DNA of 12,500 nt from Prasinococcaceae sp. CCMP 1430. Lineage: Eukaryota > Prasinodermophyta > Palmophyllophyceae > Prasinococcales > Prasinococcaceae. A program made the translations under genes and the position numbers. The notes below the pieces were generated by a model. The model saw only the letters and a program-made list of their open reading frames with translations. It did not search any database and was not told the origin of the DNA. This document shows positions 7,066 to 12,500 of this stretch, in pieces. The stretch is from assembly GCA_013416795.1 (NCBI GenBank), contig RQSC01000824.1:28549-41048 (forward strand), given 5' to 3'. How positions within the stretch are numbered: the first letter of the stretch is position 1; each line of letters starts with the position of its first letter.

Positions 7066-9104
7066 TCAGCGAATGCGCCGCGGACTGGCGCGGGCGCTGC
7101 GCCGCCTGTTGGGCGCGCTGACGCCCGAGAGCGCCGCCCTGAGCACCGCGGCGGCCTCGGCGTGCTCATAATGCTCGGCCAGCTCAAGCGCGGTCTTGCC
7201 ATCCCTATTTCGCGCGGTCGCGTCCGCCCCCGCCTCGAGCAGCAGCTCGAGGCAGGCCGTGTGCCCTTTCTCCGCGGCGCTGTGCAAGGGCGTCGCGCCA
7301 TTGTCTGCAGCCCGGTCCTTGTCGGCGCCAGCCTCGAGCAGCAGCTTTATGCAGTCGGCGCTGCCCTCGTTCGCGGCGCAGTGCAAAAGTGTGTAGCCTC
7401 TACTGTCGGCAATGTCCTTGTCGGCGCCTGCCTCGAGCAGCAGCGTGACGCAGCCGAGTTGGCCAGATTCTGCGGCGTGACGCAAAGGCGTCTCGCCGAA
7501 ATCGTCGGCTCGATCCTTGTCGGCACCTGCTTCGAGCAAAAGCTTCAAGCAGTCAGCGTCCCCTCGGCTTGCAGCGAGATGCAACGGCGCCAAGCCCTCG
7601 TTGTTCACGCGGTCCATGTCCGCCCCAGCCCCGAGAAGCAGCTCGAGGCAGGCCGTCTGCGTGTAATCTCTCAACCCGGCGCAGTGCACTGTCTGCACGA
7701 TGGAGTGCATTGGCGTCGAGCCGTTCTTGTCGGCCAGGTCCTTGTCGGCGCCCGCTTCCAGCAGCAGCTTTATGCACTCGTCTTCGCCCGCGTTCGCGGC
7801 ATAGTGTAAGGGCACCTCACCACTATTGGTGGGCCGGTTCTTGTCGGCACCCGCCTCGAGCAAAAGCTTCACGCAGCCAGCTTGCCCTCGCCATGCCGCG
7901 GAATGCAAGGGCGTGTAGCCTTTGTCGGTCACGCGATCCGTGTCGGCACCTGCCTGGAGCAAAAGCTTCATGCAGTCAGCGTTGCCCCTACTTGCCGTGC
8001 AATGTAAGGGCGTCCGGCCACCGTTGCTGGCTCGGTCCTTGTCGGCGCCCGCCTCGAGCAAAAGTTCCAAGCAGTCCTCTGCGCCTCCGGTCGCGGCACG
8101 ATGCAAGGGCGTCCCGCCGCCCTCGTCGGCTCGGTCCTTGTCGGCGCCCGCCTCGAGCAAAAGCCTCAAGCAGTCGAAATGACCTTTGAACGCGGCATAG
8201 TGCAAGGGCGTCATTCCTTCGTCGTCGGCTCGGTCCTTGTCGGCGCCCGCCTCGAGCAACAGCTTTGCAGAGTCAGCGTAACCGTCAAGTGCAGCAGCAT
8301 GCAAGTGCGCACGGTTCCGGTTGGACCAGGTTGAAGTGCCATTCGGGTCGGCGCCGCGCTCCAGCGCCAGCCTGACGACCTCGGTGCTGCTCATTCCCAC
8401 ATACAAAACGTCGTCGGCGGTGAATGGCTCACCATTGATGGTGTTAGCGTGGTGGAACAGCGTGCGGAAGACGACGTGGACGGCATCGCGCGCCTCGTCC
8501 AATGCAAAGCGCGCCTTGTTCGCTGCGGCGGCGTTCACCCCGAGCGCCTGCGTGGCCAGCAGCAGCGCCTGGCGAGCGCTCTCCGCCCTCGCATCGCCCA
8601 CGCCGCCGCCGCCGCCGCCGCCGCCGCTTCTGCGGGCGTCGAGGGCGCCGAGCGCGGCCTCTCCCCCCTCCGCGCGCTCCTCAAAACCAGACCAGCCCGC
8701 AGCGCCCTGCGGATTGGCGCCGCGCTTCAGCGCTAGGCTGACGATCTCGCTGCTGTTGCCGTCCATGCCCAGTAGCAACATGTCGTCGGCGGTGAACCGT
8801 GTACCATCCGCGGAGCGAGCGTCGAGTAGCACGTCGCCGAGGAGGCCGGCGGCATAGCGCACTTCGTCCAATGCTACGCGCGCCTTTTTTACCTCGGCGG
8901 CATTCACGCCGAGCGTCTGCGTGGCCAGCAGCAGGGCCTGGCGAGTGCTCTCCGCCCTCGCGTCGCCTGCGCCGCCGCTTCCGCCACCGCCGCTTCCGCT
9001 TCCGCCGGCGTCGAGCGCGCCGCGCGCGGCACCTCCGCCGCGTAGACACGCTCGAGGACTACGAGCGCGCCGCGCGCGGCACCTCCGCCGCGCGCGCGCT
9101 TCAT
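7066..9104 (-). CDS. Ankyrin-repeat protein D (about 662 aa if a 50-base 5' duplication is removed)
   Basis: The family start (MKRARGGGAA) is the ATG at 9104, but a 50-base duplication puts it out of frame with the ANK frame. Removing 9033-9082, which begins GT and ends AG, restores MKRARGGGAARGALDAGG in frame. Residues 6-122 of that product are one N-terminal module (RQALLLATQTLGV, GTRFTADDMLLLG, EIVSLALKRG). Residues 130-243 are a second (RQALLLATQALGV, GEPFTADDVLYVG, STEVVRLALERG). About 11 ANK repeats follow, one of them with an insertion (GSTPMHSIVQTVHCAGLRDY, near 7645-7720), then the cap and tail SARASPRRIR. Alternatively, the ANK frame is open up to an ATG at 9258, inside the conserved spacer, giving 730 residues; I judge that less likely. 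Confidence 0.75.
8341..9032 (-). repeat. Tandem duplication of the N-terminal module within gene D
   Basis: The coding stretches at about 8689-9032 and 8341-8667 each encode Gly-rich leader, DARAES(T/A)RQALLLATQ, a helical stretch, FTADD and an (S/T)EIV/EVVxLALxRGAxP end. They are diverged at protein level, so the duplication is not as recent as the 99-base repeats. No other gene in the window has two complete modules in a row. Confidence 0.8.
9012..9092. repeat. 31-base direct repeat, period 50, at the 5' end of gene D
   Basis: The two copies (9012-9042 and 9062-9092) are identical, starting CGAGCGCGCCGCGCGCGGC and ending ACCTCCGCCGCG. The 19 bases between them have no equivalent in other paralogues. 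The period is not a multiple of three, so the duplication shifts frame. Confidence 0.9.
9033..9082 (-). other. Candidate 50-base intron made by tandem duplication, gene D
   Basis: A 31-base direct repeat occurs at 9012-9042 and 9062-9092, 50 bases apart. Each copy contains AGGT on the coding strand. Taking GT of the upstream copy (9082-9081) as donor and AG of the next (9034-9033) as acceptor removes exactly one period and leaves an uninterrupted reading frame. Duplication of AGGT-containing segments is a published route of intron gain. The donor (GTGCCG) is not a strong consensus, so this may simply be a frame-disrupting duplication. Confidence 0.4.
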
Positions 9105-9171
9105 GGCCGCGGGTGCGCGAGCAGGCGGTCGGGCGGGCGGGCGAGGAAGGCGGGTGGGAGTGGGGGGCGGG

Positions 9172-9208
9172 GCCTGCGACTCTCAGGCACCGCACGCAGT
9201 GTGGCGCC
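9172..9208 (-). promoter_or_regulatory. Conserved upstream motif of gene D
   Basis: Same element and same 68-base offset from the family ATG (9104) as in gene A. The equal spacing to 9104, rather than to the upstream ATG at 9258, supports 9104 as the true start of gene D. Confidence 0.45.
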
Positions 9209-9414
9209 TCGCGCAGCGCAGCGCAGCGCAGCGCAGCGCTCGCACGGCGACAGCACATTCACTGATGCAGTACATGTGTGCGCGCCTCGCTCGCATGCGC
9301 GCGGCACCGAACCCGCACCTGCGCACGCCGCACGCATGCGAGAGAGGGAGAGGGCACGCGCAGACGTGTGCTCGGGCGTGTGCGCATACAGAACGTGTTG
9401 TGCATGCACCCTCT

Positions 9415-9525
9415 CGGGCGCATGCGCGCGCGCGTGTGTGTGTGCGTGCGCGCGCGTATGTGCTGCAGCGTGTGCGTGTGTGTGTGTGTCTGCACATGGT
9501 GTGGTGTGCGTGTATGTACGTGCGA
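9415..9525. repeat. GT/GC alternating purine-pyrimidine tract
   Basis: Starts with alternating GC, passes through GTGTGTGTGCGTGCGCGCGC, and ends TGTATGTACGTGCG. It is homologous in position and in both flanks to the tracts before A and E but differs in unit number, as expected of a microsatellite. Confidence 0.8.
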
Positions 9526-9564
9526 ACAGGTGCGTAACGTGAAGAGTGGATCAGAAAAAAGTGA

Positions 9565-10920
9565 TCAGCGGGCACGCCGCCGGCCAGCGCTCGTGCTGCA
9601 CCGCCTGCTGGGCGTGCTTCCGCCCGAGAGCACCGCCCTGAGCACCGCGGCGGCCTCGGCGTGCTTGTTCTCCTCGGCAAGCTCAAGCGCGGTCTTGTCA
9701 TCTTCGTTTTGCGTGGACGCGTCGGCCCCAGCCTCGAGCAGCAGCTGGAGGCAGGCCGTGTACCCATTCTCCACGGCGCTGTGCAAGGGCGTCTCGCCAT
9801 TGTCTGCAGCCCAGTCCTTGTTGGCGCCCGCCCTAAGCAGCAGCTCTGTGCAGTCGGCGTTGCCCTCACCAGCGGCGTCGTGCAGTGGTGTATAGCCTTC
9901 ATTGTCGGCAATGTCCTTGTCGGCACCTGCCTCGAGCAGCAGCGTGACGCAGGCGGAGTCGGCGTGCTGTGCGGCGTAATGCAAGGGCGCAGAGCCCTCG
10001 TTGGTCGCGCGGTCCTTGTCGGCGCCCGCCTCGAGCAAAAGCTTCAAGCTGTCAGCGTTGCCCACGCTTGCCGCGCAATGCATGGGCGCGAGGCCCTTGT
10101 TGGTCGCGCGGTCCTTGTCGGCGCCTGCCTCGAGCAAAAGCTTCACGCAGTCAGCGTGGCCTTCGGTTGCCGCGCAATGCAACGGCGCCGCGCCCTCGTT
10201 GTTGGCTCGATCCTTGTCGGCACCTGCCTCGAGCAAAAGCTTCAAGCAGTCAGCGTTGTTTTCGTTTGCCGCGAAATGCAAGGGCGCGTAGCCCTCGTCT
10301 TTCTTGCGGTCCTTGTCGGCACCTGCCTCGAGCAAAAGCTTCAAGCAGTCAGCGTTGCCCTTGCTTGCCGCGCAATGTAAGGACGTCCGGCCGTTGTTGT
10401 CGGCTCGGTCCTTATCGGCTCCCGCCTCGAGCAAAAGCTTCAAGCAGTCAGCGTGGCCTTTGAACGCGGCATAATACAAGGGCGTCGTTCCCTCGTCATC
10501 GGCTCGGTCCTTGTCGGCGCCCGCCTCGAGCAACAGCTTTGCAGAATTAGCATAACCGCCGGCAGCCGCATGAATCAAGGGCGTCCACCCAGACGAGCTC
10601 GCGGTGGCGTTAATGTCGGCGCCGCGCTCCAGCGCCAGCCTGACGACCTCGGTGCTTCTCGCCCCCAGTGCCAAAATGTCGTCGGCGGTGAATCGCTCAC
10701 CATCCTCGGTGCGGGCGTTTTCGAGCAGCATGTCGAAGAGGACTTCGACGGCATCAAACGCCTCGTTTACTTCGGCGGCGTTCACCCCGAGCGCCTGCGT
10801 GGCGAGCAGCAGGGCCTGGCGAGCGCCCTCCGCAGCTGCGTCGCATGCGCCGCCGCCGCCGCCGCAAGGCGCCCGCAGCTCGCGCGGCGCGCGCGCACCT
10901 CCCCCCCGCGCGCGCTTCAT
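9565..10920 (-). CDS. Ankyrin-repeat protein E (451 aa)
   Basis: This is the cleanest member of the family. It starts at the conserved ATG at 10920 (MKRARGGGARAPREL) and ends at TGA 9565-9567. Residues 1-32 are basic/Gly-rich. Residues 33-110 are the N-terminal module (RQALLLATQALGV, GERFTADDILALGARSTEVV, RGADINATASSS). Nine 33-residue ANK repeats occupy 111-407. The cap and tail (ELAEENKHAEAAAVLR, STSAGRRRAR) occupy 408-451. The KRAR start and the GRRRAR end could act in nuclear import (inference). Repeats 3-6 are near-identical at DNA level. The last two repeats (GYTPLHDAAGEG, GETPLHSAVENG) match those at the same position in B, C and D. No intron is needed. Likely role: protein-protein interaction scaffold, partner unknown. 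Confidence 0.88.
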   Translation of the reverse strand: MKRARGGGARAPRELRAPCGGGGGACDAAAEGARQALLLATQALGVNAAEVNEAFDAVEVLFDMLLENARTEDGERFTADDILALGARSTEVVRLALERGADINATASSSGWTPLIHAAAGGYANSAKLLLEAGADKDRADDEGTTPLYYAAFKGHADCLKLLLEAGADKDRADNNGRTSLHCAASKGNADCLKLLLEAGADKDRKKDEGYAPLHFAANENNADCLKLLLEAGADKDRANNEGAAPLHCAATEGHADCVKLLLEAGADKDRATNKGLAPMHCAASVGNADSLKLLLEAGADKDRATNEGSAPLHYAAQHADSACVTLLLEAGADKDIADNEGYTPLHDAAGEGNADCTELLLRAGANKDWAADNGETPLHSAVENGYTACLQLLLEAGADASTQNEDDKTALELAEENKHAEAAAVLRAVLSGGSTPSRRCSTSAGRRRAR

Positions 10921-10999
10921 GGCCGCGGGCGCACGAGCAGGCGGTCGGGCGGGCGGGCGAGGAAGGTGGGTGGGTGGGTGTGTGGGGATGGGGTGCGGA

Positions 11000-11036
11000 G
11001 CCTGCGACTCTCAGGCACCGCACGCAGTGTGATACC
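11000..11036 (-). promoter_or_regulatory. Conserved upstream motif of gene E
   Basis: The first 31 bases match the copies at A and D, but the end differs (GTGTGATACC instead of GTGTGGCGCC). It begins 80 bases before the ATG at 10920; the extra bases come from a GGGT repeat in between. Confidence 0.45.
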
Positions 11037-11246
11037 CCACGCAGCGCAGCGCAGCGCAATTCTGCGCTCGCACGGCGACAGCACATTCTTTGATACATGC
11101 GTGCGCGCCTCGCTCGCGTGCGCGCGGCACCGAACCTGCACCTGCGCACGCCGCACGCCGCACGCACGCGAGAGAGGGAGAGGGCACGCGCAGACGTGTG
11201 CTCGGGCGTGTGCGCATACGGAACGTGTTACACATGCACCCTCTCG

Positions 11247-11345
11247 GGCGCGTGCATGCGCACGCGCGTGTGTGCGCGCGCGCGCGTGTGTGCTGCAGCG
11301 TGTGCGTGTGTGTGTGTCTGTACGTGGTGTGCGTGTATGTACGTG
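11247..11345. repeat. GT/GC alternating purine-pyrimidine tract
   Basis: Alternating GC and GT steps, including a pure alternating CG core near 11275-11287, in the same position as the tracts of the other spacers. Confidence 0.8.
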
Positions 11346-11387
11346 CGAACAGGTGCATAACGTGAAGAGTGGATCAGGCATAAGTGT

Positions 11388-12500
11388 TCAGCGGGCACGC
11401 TGCCGGCGAGCCCTCGTGCTGCGCCGCCTGTTGGGCGCGCTGGCGCCCGAGAGCGCCCCCCTGAGCACCGCGGCGGCCTCGGCGTGCTTGTTCTCCTCGG
11501 CAAGCTCAAGCGCGGTCTTGCCATCTTCGTTTTGCGTGGACGCGTCGGCCCCAGCCTCGAGCAGCAGCTCAAGGCTGGCTATTCGACCTCTCACCCAGTG
11601 CACTGTCTCCACGATGGAGTGCAAGGGCGTTGAGCCGTTGTTGTCGGCTCGGTCCTTGTCGGCGCCCGCCTCCAGTAGCAGCTTTATGCAGTCGGCTTTG
11701 CCCCTCCCCATCTTCGCGGCATAGTGTAAGGGCACCTCACCGCTATTGGTGGGCCGGTCCTTGTCGGCACCTGCTTCGAGCAATAGCTTCAAGCAGTTTC
11801 TTGCGCCTCCGTACGCGGCACGATGTAAGGGCGTCAGGCCATATTTGTCGGCTCGGTCCTTGTCGGCACCTGCTTCGAGCAATAGCTTCAAGCAGTCTTC
11901 TGCGCCTCCGTACGCGGCACGATGTAAGGGCGTCCGGCCATTGTTGTCGGCTCGGTCCTTGTCGGCACCTGCCTCGAGCAGCAGCGTGACGCAGGCGGGG
12001 TGGCCGCCTGCGCAGGCGGGGTGGCCGCCGTCGCACGCAGCATAGTGCAAGGGTGTCTCGCCGTCCTCGTCGGCTCGGTCCTTGTCGGCGCCCGCCTCGA
12101 GCAACAGCTTTGCAGCATCAGCATAACCGTCGGCTGCAGCACTATGCAAGGGCGTCCACCCAGACGAGCTCGCGGTGGCGTTAATGTCGGCGCCGCGCTC
12201 CAGCGCCAGCCTGACGACCTCGGTGCTGCTCGCCCCCAGAGCCAAAATCTCGTTGGCGGTGAATCGCTCACCATCCTCGGTGCGAGCGCGTTTGAGCAGC
12301 ACATCGAAGAGGACGTCGACGGCATCGCTCGCCTCTTCCAATGCAGCGCGCGTCCTGTTCAATGCGGCGGCGTTCACCCCGAGCGCCTGCGTGGCGAGCA
12401 GCAGCGCCTGGCGAGCGCTCTTCGCCCTCGCGTCACCCGCGCCGCCGCTTCCGCCGCCGCCGCTTCCGCTTCCGCCGGCGCCGAGCGCGCCTTGCGCGGC
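11388..12500 (-). CDS. Ankyrin-repeat protein F (370 aa visible, N-terminus beyond window edge)
   Basis: The frame is open to the right edge, where it reads the Gly/Ala leader (AAQGALGAGGSGS); only the first few codons seem to be missing. Visible residues 25-113 are the N-terminal module (RQALLLATQALGV, GERFTANEILALG, STEVVRLALERGAD). Six ANK repeats follow from 114. The second has a 7-residue insertion from a 21-base tandem repeat, and the fifth (GEVPLHYAAKMGRGKADC) has 2 extra residues. The sixth (GSTPLHSIVETVHWVRGRIA) is divergent. The cap and tail (ELAEENKHAEAAAVLR, STRARRQRAR) end at TGA 11388-11390. Repeats 5-6 correspond to a pair in gene D (GEVPLHYAANAGEDEC, GSTPMHSIVQTVH), but F then goes straight to the cap, without the GYTPLH and GETPLHSA repeats seen in B-E. 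This suggests an internal deletion by unequal recombination. Confidence 0.82.
   Translation of the reverse strand, partial: AAQGALGAGGSGSGGGGSGGAGDARAKSARQALLLATQALGVNAAALNRTRAALEEASDAVDVLFDVLLKRARTEDGERFTANEILALGASSTEVVRLALERGADINATASSSGWTPLHSAAADGYADAAKLLLEAGADKDRADEDGETPLHYAACDGGHPACAGGHPACVTLLLEAGADKDRADNNGRTPLHRAAYGGAEDCLKLLLEAGADKDRADKYGLTPLHRAAYGGARNCLKLLLEAGADKDRPTNSGEVPLHYAAKMGRGKADCIKLLLEAGADKDRADNNGSTPLHSIVETVHWVRGRIASLELLLEAGADASTQNEDGKTALELAEENKHAEAAAVLRGALSGASAPNRRRSTRARRQRAR
11991..12029. repeat. 21-base tandem duplication in gene F
   Basis: GCAGGCGGGGTGGCCGCC occurs at 11991-12008 and again at 12012-12029. The 21-base period is in frame and adds seven residues (GGHPACA followed by GGHPACV) to the turn of the second ANK repeat. 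It looks recent, since the copies are identical. Confidence 0.85.

Larger units (their letters stand above)
9105..9564 (-). repeat. Spacer upstream of gene D, copy of the intergenic unit
   Basis: This lies between the gene E stop and the gene D start. It contains, in the same order as the spacers before A and E, the GGGCGGGCGGGCGAGGAAGG strip, the motif at 9172-9208, extended GCGCA repeats, a block from 9271 that is almost identical to 1517 onward, the GT/GC tract, and a shared segment (GCGTAACGTGAAGAGTGGAT) behind the preceding stop. Open frames crossing it are compositional. Confidence 0.75.
10921..11387 (-). repeat. Spacer upstream of gene E, copy of the intergenic unit
   Basis: Same layout as the spacers before A and D: the GGGCGGGCGGGCGAGGAAGG strip with a small GGGT repeat, the motif at 11000-11036, GCGCA repeats, CGCTCGCACGGCGACAGCAC shared with the gene D spacer, a common block from 11094, the GT/GC tract, and the shared segment (CGTGAAGAGTGGATCAG) just behind the gene F stop. 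Nothing in it looks like a gene. Confidence 0.75.

Noticed and set aside
9105-9258. Upstream ATG at 9258 as the start of gene D
   Set aside because: It would translate the conserved spacer and promoter-like motif into a Cys/Arg/His-rich leader that no other paralogue has. The conserved motif keeps its usual distance to the ATG at 9104 instead. It is kept only as an alternative.
9183-9926. Long minus-strand frames crossing spacers into the 3' ends of ANK genes
   Set aside because: They read the ANK DNA in a wrong frame (Arg/Ser/Cys-rich) and the GT/GC tract as Thr/His or Arg/Ala strings. No conserved start or domain is present.

Overview
The window looks like GC-rich nuclear DNA of a microbial eukaryote, most likely an alga; I cannot place the lineage. 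The grounds are long ankyrin (ANK) repeat proteins, spacers of several hundred bases full of GT/GC alternating repeats, possible spliceosomal signals, and no bacterial operon structure or Shine-Dalgarno pattern. A giant-virus origin (some are GC-rich and ANK-rich) is a weaker alternative. The codon table appears standard.

Almost all of the window is one head-to-tail array of six paralogous ANK genes on the minus strand, called here A to F in order of rising coordinate (transcription runs F to A): A 348-1286, B 2005-4888, C 5495-6841, D 7066-9104, E 9565-10920 and F 11388 to beyond the right edge. Each protein has three parts. First comes a short basic and Gly-rich leader with a shared helical N-terminal module (hallmark RQALLLATQALGV). 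Then comes a variable number of 33-residue ANK repeats (about 5 in A, 22 full ones in B). Last is a shared half-repeat cap with an Arg-rich tail. A has lost its tail, B has a frame break in a 31-base homopolymer, and D has a duplicated N-terminal module and a 50-base 5' duplication that may behave as an intron.

Two 5'-truncated copies of the C-terminal module lie directly behind the stops of B (1784-2002, frame open) and C (5296-5492, frameshifted). The spacers upstream of A, D and E are close copies of one another and the one upstream of B is a partial copy. All five visible 5' flanks carry a conserved motif of about 37 bases, 68-94 bases before the start codon, which is the best promoter or 5'-leader candidate.

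At the left edge, 2-133 on the plus strand reads as the end of an unrelated coding exon, ending either at a TAA or at an overlapping GTAAGT splice donor.

No enzymatic domain is visible. ANK arrays normally act as protein-binding scaffolds, and the Arg-rich ends could be nuclear localisation signals (inference). The main interest is evolutionary: a family with constant ends and a variable middle, showing mosaic C-termini, a gene fusion, module duplications, new gene fragments and a possible new intron within 12.5 kb.
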